The translations under genes and the position numbers were made by a program. From Coriobacteriia bacterium (GTDB lineage: Bacteria > Actinomycetota > Coriobacteriia > Coriobacteriales > Eggerthellaceae): 64,000 nt of DNA. The number at the start of each line of letters is the position of its first letter. The stretch's first letter is position 1. The notes below the pieces were generated by a model. That model was not told where the DNA came from and did not search any database. It was given only the letters and a program-made list of their open reading frames with translations. The stretch lies in assembly GCA_030537355.1 (NCBI GenBank), contig JAUNNF010000002.1, positions 62,001 to 126,000 of the forward strand, given 5' to 3'. This document shows positions 26,627-34,932 of this stretch, piece by piece.

Positions 26627-28249
26627 ATGACAAAAGTAAAAATATTAACAACTTCATTAATCATTTCATTAACTGCATGTTTGTTATGCGCTTGTGTAGC
26701 AGGGCCAGTAAAGCTCGAACAATCAGGATATCCTAACACAATTGCAGAAAACGCTAAAGTTTCTGATAAATACAAAGACGTAGCACAAGAAATATCAAAT
26801 AATGCAATAGATGAATATATGGAAATGTCAGACATCCCTCATAGATCTGAACATGAAACAGATCTTCGCAACTATCTTGAAAACTGGGCAAAAAAGAATG
26901 GTTTTCAACCCGTTGAAGGACCAGCTGGATGTATGTATTTTGATGTTCCAGCTACAAAAGGATACGAAAACTATCCTAACATAATTCTCCAAACTCATAT
27001 GGATATGGTTGTTACAGCTGACGAGACATATAAAAATATTGATCCAAATTCTTTGTCCGTAAGTCTTGTTAAGGATGACAAAACTGGCGAAGTGCCTTCA
27101 AAAGATTTTCATACTAGTAGTGGTATTGATGACGGACAAGGCATAGGAATTAGCTTGGCTATTGCAAAAAACAAGAATATTGTTCATGGACCACTTAGGC
27201 TTTTATTTACAACAACAGAAGAAATAGGCTGCATGGGTTCAAAATTTGTACCTGCAGAATTTTTAAATGCCGATTATCTCTTAAATATCGATGGTTCCAG
27301 AACTGGTGAAGTTTTTATTTCCTCCGCAGGCTATATGAATGCAAATTATACACATACATTCAATCAGACAAGCACAAACGACAATATGAAATTTATGGAT
27401 ATTGAAGTTGTTGATTTAATTGGAGGTCATTCAGGTGTTGACATTGCCAAGCCAAGAAAAAGCGGCTCTGCCATGTGCATAGACTGCATGAACAAAATTA
27501 AAGAAATTGATCCAGGTTTTCAAATCGTAAGCTTTGATAGCGGAAACGCTTATAATGCTATATCAAAAGTTTTTAGTTTAAAACTTGCTGTTTCTTCGGC
27601 AAATTATAATAAAGCAAAAGATGCTATTAATGAAGTTGCAGAAAACGTTAAAAAAGAATGTAGTGAAGAGAAAGACTTTGAGCTTAACATTAAAGATATG
27701 GAAACAAGTCCAGCAATTTCCAATGCAGATTCTCTAAAGTTGACTGAAATTTTATCAAAAATTCCTAACGGATTAATAAAAATGAGCGAAATTCAGCCAG
27801 ACGTTCCTGAAAGTTCAGCAAATATCGGATTTTTAAAACTTGATTCAGGCAGCTTACGTATTGGTGTTTCTGCACGTTCAAATAATGAAGAATATATGAA
27901 AACTCTTTTAAATCAATTTGATCAAATTGGCAAAGATTACAATATTGATTACAAGCTAATCGAAGACTCTGTTGTACCTGTATGGCCGTCTAATGGAGAT
28001 AATGCTTTATCTAAACTTTATTTGTCTGGTTTGAAGGAACAATGTAACTTAGAAGGCTACGAAGTTGTTATACATGGCGCAGTAGAACCTGCCCGTTTTG
28101 TTAACAAGCATCCAGGAATGCTTGCAATCACTATTGGATCAGATGTAAAAGACGAACACATGACAAGCGAAACATGGTATACAAAATCTTTGCCTATTAC
28201 AGTTGCCTCAACCTTACATGTGCTAGAAAAGATAAAAGATATACGTTAA
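26627..28249 (+). CDS. PepD-like M20 dipeptidase exported as a lipoprotein
   Basis: A 540-residue aminoacyl-histidine-dipeptidase (PepD/M20C) homologue. The N-terminus is a signal peptide with two lipobox candidates (LTAC, cysteine 18, and LCAC, cysteine 23). Metal and catalytic residues are visible in LQTHMDMV (near 124), SSGIDDGQGIG (near 166), TTTEEIGCMGS (near 197), LNIDGSRTGE (near 221) and DEHMTSE near the end. The canonical family is cytosolic, so lipid anchoring is unusual and suggests processing of extracellular dipeptides, perhaps feeding the preceding amino-acid symporter. An AAAGGAGG site precedes the ATG; the 3' end meets the AcnX gene. Confidence 0.88.
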   Translation: MTKVKILTTSLIISLTACLLCACVAGPVKLEQSGYPNTIAENAKVSDKYKDVAQEISNNAIDEYMEMSDIPHRSEHETDLRNYLENWAKKNGFQPVEGPAGCMYFDVPATKGYENYPNIILQTHMDMVVTADETYKNIDPNSLSVSLVKDDKTGEVPSKDFHTSSGIDDGQGIGISLAIAKNKNIVHGPLRLLFTTTEEIGCMGSKFVPAEFLNADYLLNIDGSRTGEVFISSAGYMNANYTHTFNQTSTNDNMKFMDIEVVDLIGGHSGVDIAKPRKSGSAMCIDCMNKIKEIDPGFQIVSFDSGNAYNAISKVFSLKLAVSSANYNKAKDAINEVAENVKKECSEEKDFELNIKDMETSPAISNADSLKLTEILSKIPNGLIKMSEIQPDVPESSANIGFLKLDSGSLRIGVSARSNNEEYMKTLLNQFDQIGKDYNIDYKLIEDSVVPVWPSNGDNALSKLYLSGLKEQCNLEGYEVVIHGAVEPARFVNKHPGMLAITIGSDVKDEHMTSETWYTKSLPITVASTLHVLEKIKDIR

Positions 28250-28692
28250 CTGACTTCTACAACACCGTCATCTTTAACAGAAACAGTCATGTTGTCTTTA
28301 ACATAGTCTAAAAACTCTTCGCCTAAACTGTCAACGACTGGCATAGATTTATTTTCTAACCAAATATCTTGTAAAATTGCACCAGCAGCAGCTAATGAAT
28401 CAATTGGCTGAGAAAACAACATACATGCTGGCTGTCTTTCCATAGCACAAGCACAATAAAGAACAAATCCTCCAGTTGTAGATCCTATAGTTTGAGGTAA
28501 ACATAATGCAGCTCCTGCCATAGGCTTTTTAAACAAATCCTTGTTGTTTTGATCCCCACATTTTGCTTCTTTGTCTCCAAACTGGAGAGCATTCTGAAAA
28601 GAGGCTAATGTGTTAAGACCAGCATGAGATACTAAGGCTTTAGCGCTAGTTGTGCCAGGTACTACTACTCTACCTTTAAATATCTTAGCCAT
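28246..28692 (-). CDS. aconitase-X small (swivel, DUF126) subunit
   Basis: A 148-residue protein of the AcnX swivel-domain family. It begins MAKIFKGRVVVPGT and has the family's PGT-SAKALVS, LPQTIGSTTGGFVLY and SQPIDSLAAAGAIL stretches. It forms the iron-sulfur dehydratase with the large subunit encoded just upstream; the two genes overlap as TAATG with a GGAGGT ribosome site. It is the last gene of a five-gene operon that begins with glpK. Separate small and large subunits are normal for AcnX type II enzymes and archaeal mevalonate-5-phosphate dehydratase. Confidence 0.9.
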   Translation of the reverse strand: MAKIFKGRVVVPGTTSAKALVSHAGLNTLASFQNALQFGDKEAKCGDQNNKDLFKKPMAGAALCLPQTIGSTTGGFVLYCACAMERQPACMLFSQPIDSLAAAGAILQDIWLENKSMPVVDSLGEEFLDYVKDNMTVSVKDDGVVEVS

Positions 28693-29969
28693 TATTTACC
28701 TCCTTTAACTAACTGCTCTAATATTTCATCATCTGTATAAAATCTCGCTGTAGTGTATGTTCTTAATTTGTTAGAAGAAGTAATTACAGGTTTTTTCTTA
28801 GCAAGAGGATTGTTCATATACATAAGAGGACAAATATAGGAAAGTATTACACCAGCATTTGTAAGCCTTTCATAATAATCATCTTCTTGTTTGAATTTTT
28901 CTATAACATCAGGTGCAGCAGTAAAAACTGTTGGAATTAGCACCTTATCATTACCGTTTTCTTTTAATCCTTCTACAATTTTTTCAGTCCAATCTTTTAA
29001 TTGTTGTAAACTAAAATGTGGACACCCCATAAAACAAAGTTTAGGTTGTGCTTCTTTATTTTTCCAAATTACAGGGTAATTTTTATATGTGTCTTCCAAA
29101 ACCTTATCATCAACAACAAATGTTTTATAATCTTTAACTAAAAGGTCTTGACCGCTTTCTTTTGCTTCTGGAGTCAAGTTTTCAATATGATAAAGCCCTA
29201 CAGCGCCATTAGAAGCAGTTGCTGCACCAAAGTCCTTAAGATAAGTTTTTGTTTTATCATCAAGCTCAGTACCTATAAACTTATCAAGCCCTACAATATA
29301 TGGGACATCTTCCATTACCTTCATTCCGATAGCAGAACCTAAGAGTTGTGCTTCCGGTAATTTAGTGGTTTTAATTTCTGTTTTCCACGTAGCTTTTCTG
29401 CCTTCTGGAGTTAAAAGTCCAAAATACGGAACATAGCCAGCAATGCTTCCCATTAAATCAAGCACACCCGAGTTTCTATTGCATTTTGCTCCAAGCACGC
29501 TGTTTGCGTACACAACAGCGCTACTTTCAGCCCAACTTAAAACTTCACCCTTTTTAGGTGTATTTCCAACTTCATCCATATAGCAAATACATGTAAATGA
29601 ATTTTCGTCTTTTAAGCCAAATTTTCTTAATTGGTCCTCATAATAATCTTGTTTAGAATACATAAATTTATTAAAGACAATATTTTCAAGAAAATTCGCT
29701 GGAACATTTTTATCAATAGGGCGAGGGTCTACAGTAAATTTTTGTTTAGATTCTAGGCCTTCACTAAGCAGCTTTTCTAAAAGTTCGTAAACTGATCCCA
29801 ATGCTTTAAGCCCAAAGGAAGTTACAAGATGATTGTACTCACTTGTAACTTTTACCATTTTTGTAGCACCAAAAAGTTCTCCGTAACGGACCAGTGTTTC
29901 CATTACCTTGGCGAGCGCTTCTCCCTTCTCGCCATCTAATATTGCTTGTTGTTCTTTTGTAAGCTTCAT
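28692..29969 (-). CDS. aconitase-X large (catalytic, DUF521) subunit
   Basis: A 425-residue AcnX catalytic subunit. KLTKEQQAILDGEKGEALAK at the N-terminus, the ESSAVVYANSVLGAKCNRN block near 147 (with a cluster-ligand cysteine) and CFMGCPHFSLQQL near 315 are typical. Known members dehydrate cis-3-hydroxy-L-proline (bacteria) or 5-phosphomevalonate (archaea). The substrate here is unknown. It follows the FadH/BaiCD-like reductase by 8 bp with AGGAGT upstream, so dehydration and C=C reduction may be sequential steps. Confidence 0.9.
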   Translation of the reverse strand: MKLTKEQQAILDGEKGEALAKVMETLVRYGELFGATKMVKVTSEYNHLVTSFGLKALGSVYELLEKLLSEGLESKQKFTVDPRPIDKNVPANFLENIVFNKFMYSKQDYYEDQLRKFGLKDENSFTCICYMDEVGNTPKKGEVLSWAESSAVVYANSVLGAKCNRNSGVLDLMGSIAGYVPYFGLLTPEGRKATWKTEIKTTKLPEAQLLGSAIGMKVMEDVPYIVGLDKFIGTELDDKTKTYLKDFGAATASNGAVGLYHIENLTPEAKESGQDLLVKDYKTFVVDDKVLEDTYKNYPVIWKNKEAQPKLCFMGCPHFSLQQLKDWTEKIVEGLKENGNDKVLIPTVFTAAPDVIEKFKQEDDYYERLTNAGVILSYICPLMYMNNPLAKKKPVITSSNKLRTYTTARFYTDDEILEQLVKGGK

Positions 29970-29977
29970 CTATACTC

Positions 29978-32026
29978 CTAAATCTTCATCGCTGTTTCAT
30001 AAGCATTCCAAATAACAGTTCTCAAGTTTCCAATACTTTTGCAATCTCCAACAAGATATGCTTGGTCAGAAACAGGAGCAGGAACATAACCCGCTGCAGA
30101 AATTACATCGTCACATTCAATTTCAAATTTTTTACCAGCTTTGTTTTTACAAATAATCTTATCATCCTTAACTTCAATCAACGTTGTTTCAAGATGTACT
30201 GGAACCTTATTAAGTTCAAACCATTCTCGTAAGTACGAAGAATTAGCGAGACAAACACCAGTCTGTTTAATGAGATCATCCAACATCTCAACAATTTCAA
30301 CGTGCTTGCCTTGCAAAGCAAGTTCATAAGCAATCTCAGATCCTGTTAAGCCTCCGCCAACAACAACAACTTTTTTGCCCACTTTAGTCTTTCCAAGCAA
30401 AAAATCACAGGATTCAATCATTTTTTCATGACCAGGCACATTTTTCAGTACCCGAGGAGAAGAACCTGTTGCAACAATTACTGGATCACCATTAAATTCA
30501 CTTGTGTCTTTAACTTCAGTTTTGAATTTGACTTCAATTTTTGCTTTTTCAATTTCACGAATATACCAAGCGAGCAAATCCCTTAATTTTCCTTTATAGC
30601 TCTCTGCACTTGCAGCAATAAAAGTACCGCCTAACTTATCGGACTTTTCATAAATAACAGGAGTATGTCCTTTCTCTTTTAAGCGAAGCGCACTTTCCAT
30701 GCCTCCAATACCGCCACCAATAATATGAACAGTTTTAGGAGTATTGGTTTTTTCGATATGATGCTTATCCCATTGCATAGTTTCAGCATTAACAGCACAT
30801 CTTGCTAGATGCAAACTGTCCTGCAAACTTTGATCATTTGGAACGCCTTTATAGTGACACATATTGAAACATCCATTATGACACAAAATACAAGGTCGAA
30901 TATCTTTTTCCTTATTAGCTTCAAGCTTTGTAATCCATTCTTGATCTGCGAGGAAATTTCTAGCAAAACCTGCTCCGTCAAGTTTTCCCTGATCAATTGA
31001 TTTAGCTGCAACTCTTGGGTCCATTCTTCCTGCACAAACAACAGGCTTATCAGTAAACTTTTTAATATGCTCTACGTCATCAAGATTACAGTTTTCTGGC
31101 ATATAAATTGGTGGATGCGCCCAATACCATGCATCATAAGTACCATTATCACAGTTGAACATATCGTAACCTGCATCTGATAAATACTTGATTGCACGTT
31201 CTGATTCTTCCATATCCCTTCCAGCTTCTTTAAATTTTTCGCCTGGAAGAGCACCACTTCTAAAATCTTTAGTATATGATTTAACAGAATAACGAAGTGA
31301 AACAGGAAAGTCAACTCCACATTCACGTTTTATTGCTTGAACAATTTCTACAGCAAATCTATATTTGTTCTTGAAGCTTCCACCATACTCGTCATTACGT
31401 TTGTTTACATAATTCAATGTAAACTGGTCAAGCAGGTAGCCCTCATGGACAGCATGAACTTCAACTCCATCTACTCCAGCATCTTTTAACAATTTTGCTG
31501 TTTTACCAAAGGCTTCAACAAATTCATGAATCTCTTCTTTAGTCATCTCGCGCGATGGAACCTTATCAGACCATCTGTTTGGACTAGGGCTAGCGCTTGC
31601 AGTAATTTTATCTAAGTTCATAAAAGGCTTAGAAATAGTCCTTAAAATAGGGTTAGTATATAGGGTCTCCATCAACTTTGAAATAGTGAACGATCTACCA
31701 AAACCAGCAGTAAGCTGTACAAATAGTTTCGCACCCGTTTTATGGAATTCGGGCATCCATTCTGCAAGATCTTGATACATGCGTTTATTTTTGTATAACC
31801 AGCTACCAAACATAGGGTTATACACAGGTTGACACCCTGGAAGAACAAGGCCACAATTATTCTTAGCAACTTCTAAAATAAATTTTGCACCAAGCTCGTC
31901 AAAGTGGTTTTTTTCCATCCACCCGAGCAGGTTTGTTCCTCCCATACTGGTTAGAACAAACCTATTCTTAATATCAATCTTTCCAATTTTCCACGGAGTA
32001 AATAAAGGTTCTAGTTCTTTGTCCAT
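29978..32026 (-). CDS. Old Yellow Enzyme/FadH/BaiCD-family FMN-FeS-FAD reductase
   Basis: A 682-residue multidomain reductase. The N-terminal FMN barrel (about 1-370) starts LFTPWKIGKIDIKNR and has GVDGVEVHAVHEGYLLDQF near 188. A 4Fe-4S site follows: C-x2-C-x3-C (CILCHNGC, near 379) and a later Cys in RCAVNAE. The C-terminal part holds FAD and NAD(P)H folds with two glycine motifs, IIGGGIGGMESAL (near 430) and VVGGGLTGSEIAYEL (near 565). Relatives are 2,4-dienoyl-CoA reductase, BaiCD/BaiH and other enoate reductases. The substrate is not known. It lies 12 bp after glpF and 8 bp before AcnX, with GAGGG as ribosome site. Confidence 0.9.
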   Translation of the reverse strand: MDKELEPLFTPWKIGKIDIKNRFVLTSMGGTNLLGWMEKNHFDELGAKFILEVAKNNCGLVLPGCQPVYNPMFGSWLYKNKRMYQDLAEWMPEFHKTGAKLFVQLTAGFGRSFTISKLMETLYTNPILRTISKPFMNLDKITASASPSPNRWSDKVPSREMTKEEIHEFVEAFGKTAKLLKDAGVDGVEVHAVHEGYLLDQFTLNYVNKRNDEYGGSFKNKYRFAVEIVQAIKRECGVDFPVSLRYSVKSYTKDFRSGALPGEKFKEAGRDMEESERAIKYLSDAGYDMFNCDNGTYDAWYWAHPPIYMPENCNLDDVEHIKKFTDKPVVCAGRMDPRVAAKSIDQGKLDGAGFARNFLADQEWITKLEANKEKDIRPCILCHNGCFNMCHYKGVPNDQSLQDSLHLARCAVNAETMQWDKHHIEKTNTPKTVHIIGGGIGGMESALRLKEKGHTPVIYEKSDKLGGTFIAASAESYKGKLRDLLAWYIREIEKAKIEVKFKTEVKDTSEFNGDPVIVATGSSPRVLKNVPGHEKMIESCDFLLGKTKVGKKVVVVGGGLTGSEIAYELALQGKHVEIVEMLDDLIKQTGVCLANSSYLREWFELNKVPVHLETTLIEVKDDKIICKNKAGKKFEIECDDVISAAGYVPAPVSDQAYLVGDCKSIGNLRTVIWNAYETAMKI

Positions 32027-32038
32027 ATATGTCCCTCT

Positions 32039-32752
32039 CTACCAAGGAATAGCCATATAAAGCAATGCTGCCAAAACAGCACCTACAATTGGTCCAATGA
32101 TAGGAACAATTAAACCATATGACCATTTGCTACTTTGTTTATTTTTAATTGGCATAATTGCGTGAATAATTCTTGGTCCAAGATCTCTTGCAGGATTGAT
32201 AGCATAACCTGTAAGGCCTCCAAATGACATACCAACTGAAACAAGTATGCCATATACTAAAAGTGAACTTAAGCCACCAGCAATTCCAGGAACTTGATTT
32301 ACACCTAATATGCCAAAAACAAGAACAAAAGTTGCTACAATCTCAGAAAGAAGATTTAAAGGTAAGCATTTAATACTAGCATCAGTAGCAAAAACTCTAA
32401 ATTTTGTATAACTATCAGGCTCATCGTCTAAATGTTTTTTAAACAACACCCAAACCAAAAATGCTCCAACAATAGCACCAGCCATTTGTGCAACAATATA
32501 ACCAGGAACAATAGACCAAGAAATTTTCCCAGCAACAGCAAGACTAATTGTTAGTGCTGGATTAATATGAGCACCTGATGCTGCACCAAAAATGAAGCAT
32601 GGAAGCAATACAGCTAAACCCCATCCCATGGTAACCATCACCATGCCGGCACCCTTAAATCCTGACTTTTGCAAACTGACGTTTGCGCAAACTCCGCAAC
32701 CTAAAAGCAATAACATTGCGGTCCCGATAAATTCTGCGATATATGGTAACAT
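32039..32752 (-). CDS. glpF: glycerol facilitator
   Basis: A 237-residue MIP channel with NPA boxes in GAASGAHINPALT (near 62) and GGLTGYAINPARDLGPR (near 182). The Asp after NPAR and the G-Y-A context are the marks of the glycerol-conducting branch, in contrast to the second MIP gene at 22136-22969. It allows glycerol entry for phosphorylation by GlpK, whose gene ends 12 bp upstream; AGGAGG precedes the ATG. Confidence 0.93.
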   Translation of the reverse strand: MLPYIAEFIGTAMLLLLGCGVCANVSLQKSGFKGAGMVMVTMGWGLAVLLPCFIFGAASGAHINPALTISLAVAGKISWSIVPGYIVAQMAGAIVGAFLVWVLFKKHLDDEPDSYTKFRVFATDASIKCLPLNLLSEIVATFVLVFGILGVNQVPGIAGGLSSLLVYGILVSVGMSFGGLTGYAINPARDLGPRIIHAIMPIKNKQSSKWSYGLIVPIIGPIVGAVLAALLYMAIPW

Positions 32753-32764
32753 TTTTTCCTCCTT

Positions 32765-34249
32765 TTATTTTGACAACACTTGCTTAACAGCCATCGCCCA
32801 GCCGTTTAACATCTCATTTCTTTGATCATCGGTTATCTCAGGCTTAAACACTTTACCAATTTGCCAATTTTCTTTAATATCATCCAAAGAGTCCCAATAA
32901 CCAACAGCAAGGCCTGCCATATAAGCAGCGCCCATTGCAGTAGACTCAACACATGCTGGTCGCATAACTGTACTGTTTATTAAATCAGCTTGTGTTTGCA
33001 TTAAATAATCATTTGCAGAAGCTCCTCCGTCTACTTTAAAAGCATGTGGCTCCAATCCGCTGTCTTGTTTCATAACTCTAAGTACATCTGCAGATTGATA
33101 ACATAACGAGTCTAATGTTGCTCTAATAATATGATTTTTGTTAACACCACGAGTAAGCCCAACTATAGCTCCACGTGCATATTGATCCCAATATGGAGCA
33201 CCAAGACCAGTAAAAGCTGGAACAACATAACATCCATTTGTATCTTCAACTTCTAATGCTGCAGCTTCACTATAAGCAGCATGATCAATCAATTTAAGCT
33301 CGTCTCTCAACCATTGAATTGCAGCACCGGCAACAAACACGGAACCTTCTAATGCGTAGTTAACTTTTCCATCCAAGCCCCAAGCAATTGTAGTTACGAG
33401 TCCGTTTTCGGAATATATAGGTTTTTCGCCTACATTCATAAGCAAGAAACAGCCTGTACCATAAGTGTTCTTAGCTTCTCCTGATTTAAAACAAGCTTGA
33501 CCAAATAATGCACATTGCTGGTCTCCACCTGCTCCGGCAATTGGAATTGGAGCTCCAAAATATGAAGCGTCCGACTCACCAAAAACTTGAGAATTAGGAA
33601 CAGGTTTTGGCAACATGCATTTTGGAATATCTAATTCTTTAAGGATATCTTCATCCCATTCTAATGTATTAATATTAAATAACATTGTACGGGAAGCGTT
33701 ACTATAATCAGTAACATGCACCTTTCCTTTTGTTAAATTCCATATAAGCCAAGTTTCAACTGTACCAAACAAAAGATCCCCTGTTTCTGCACGTTTACGA
33801 GCATTTGGGACATTATCTAAAATCCATTTTATTTTAGTACCAGAAAAATAAGCATCGATTACAAGGCCTGTTTTTTTACGAAAATTTTCTGTTAATTTTT
33901 TTTCTTTTAACTTATCACAATATTCAGCTGTTCTTCGACATTGCCAAACAATTGCATTACAAACTGGCTCTCCTGTAGATCTATCCCAAACAATAGTTGT
34001 TTCACGTTGATTTGTAATACCAATTGCAGCGATGTCTGCAGCTGTAGCTCCAATATTGTTTAGAGCTTCTTGTGCAACCTTTAACTGTGTTGTCCAGATT
34101 TCTTGTGGATCGTGTTCAACATAACCTGGTTGTGGGAAAATTTGTTTAAACTCTTGCTGAGCGACGCTTTTGATGTTTCCACGTTTATCAAAAAGAATGC
34201 ATCTGTTTGAAGTTGTCCCCGCGTCAAGGGCCATAATGTATTTAGACAT
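32765..34249 (-). CDS. glpK: glycerol kinase
   Basis: A 494-residue FGGY kinase. The phosphate-binding N-terminus [16 protein letters not shown], the glycerol-binding GITNQRETT (near 79) and IVWQCRRT (near 103), [11 protein letters not shown] near 243, [10 protein letters not shown] near 266 and [18 protein letters not shown] near 405 are all standard. It makes sn-glycerol 3-phosphate. It opens the operon glpK-glpF-reductase-AcnX. The histidine that is phosphorylated by HPr in Firmicutes kinases is not in an obvious equivalent motif. No glycerol-3-phosphate dehydrogenase or oxidase is in the window. Confidence 0.96.
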   Translation of the reverse strand: MSKYIMALDAGTTSNRCILFDKRGNIKSVAQQEFKQIFPQPGYVEHDPQEIWTTQLKVAQEALNNIGATAADIAAIGITNQRETTIVWDRSTGEPVCNAIVWQCRRTAEYCDKLKEKKLTENFRKKTGLVIDAYFSGTKIKWILDNVPNARKRAETGDLLFGTVETWLIWNLTKGKVHVTDYSNASRTMLFNINTLEWDEDILKELDIPKCMLPKPVPNSQVFGESDASYFGAPIPIAGAGGDQQCALFGQACFKSGEAKNTYGTGCFLLMNVGEKPIYSENGLVTTIAWGLDGKVNYALEGSVFVAGAAIQWLRDELKLIDHAAYSEAAALEVEDTNGCYVVPAFTGLGAPYWDQYARGAIVGLTRGVNKNHIIRATLDSLCYQSADVLRVMKQDSGLEPHAFKVDGGASANDYLMQTQADLINSTVMRPACVESTAMGAAYMAGLAVGYWDSLDDIKENWQIGKVFKPEITDDQRNEMLNGWAMAVKQVLSK

Positions 34250-34273
34250 TTAGACTCCTTTAATTCACTATAT

Positions 34274-34279
34274 ATTATA
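34274..34279 (-). promoter_or_regulatory. -10 box of the glpK operon
   Basis: TATAAT on the minus strand in AATATTATAATATATAG, about 25 bp upstream of the glpK ATG, which has AAAGGAGT as ribosome site. No clear operator or cre-like palindrome is seen. Confidence 0.55.
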
Positions 34280-34287
34280 ATATTAAA

Positions 34288-34932
34288 TTAGTCATTTGTA
34301 TACAAAGCTTCAATTCTTTTTTTATATTTATTATCAAGCTTAATATCGTTGTCCCAAAAGTCTAAAGACGCAAGTTTTTTTGCATCTTTTTTATCTACAA
34401 CATTATTAACCAATAATGTATTTATGCTTTTTTCTCGAGCTTTTTTGTTAAGTTCTATATTTTTTTTAGGATTATAATCAACAGGTGCTTTTAACAAAGA
34501 CAGCAAACAAACACTTTCAAAAAACCCAATTTCATTAACATTTTTTTTGTAATAATACTTACAGGCTTCTTCCATGCCTTTAACGTCTTTCATAAATTCA
34601 ACATTATTTAAATATAAATCTAGAATTTGGTCTTTCGAGTAAACTTTTTCAATTTTTCTAGCTAGCGTAAATTCTTTCATTTTTCTTTTAATCGTCTGTT
34701 CGTTAGTAAGAAATAAATTTTTAGCTAATTGTTGAGTTATTGTGCTGGCTCCATATAAAATTTTTCTCTCTTTAATATTTGCTTTCAATGCAGCCTTGAT
34801 AGCAACAGTATCATAACCTTGATGAGTGTAAAATCTTTTATCCTCAAGAAAAACTAATACATTTTTAATAAGCTTAGGATACTTAATCCTAACAGTATGT
34901 TTATAATCGCAAAAATCCTTATTGTTTAACAT
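34288..34932 (-). CDS. GT51 peptidoglycan glycosyltransferase domain without membrane anchor
   Basis: The 214-residue protein is a bare GT51 transglycosylase. The catalytic motif is L-E-D-K-R-F-Y-T-H (near 28-36, Glu essential in the family), then GASTITQQLAKNLFLT (near 61), RKMKEFTLARKIE and SKDQILDLYLNNV. Ordinary GT51 proteins (MtgA, class A PBPs) have a membrane helix before this domain; here only about 27 residues precede the motif, and an in-frame stop lies four codons upstream of the ATG. No transpeptidase domain follows. It overlaps the surface-protein gene by 14 bp and so is coupled to it. It might act with a partner that positions it, or be a remnant. Confidence 0.85.
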   Translation of the reverse strand: MLNNKDFCDYKHTVRIKYPKLIKNVLVFLEDKRFYTHQGYDTVAIKAALKANIKERKILYGASTITQQLAKNLFLTNEQTIKRKMKEFTLARKIEKVYSKDQILDLYLNNVEFMKDVKGMEEACKYYYKKNVNEIGFFESVCLLSLLKAPVDYNPKKNIELNKKAREKSINTLLVNNVVDKKDAKKLASLDFWDNDIKLDNKYKKRIEALYTND

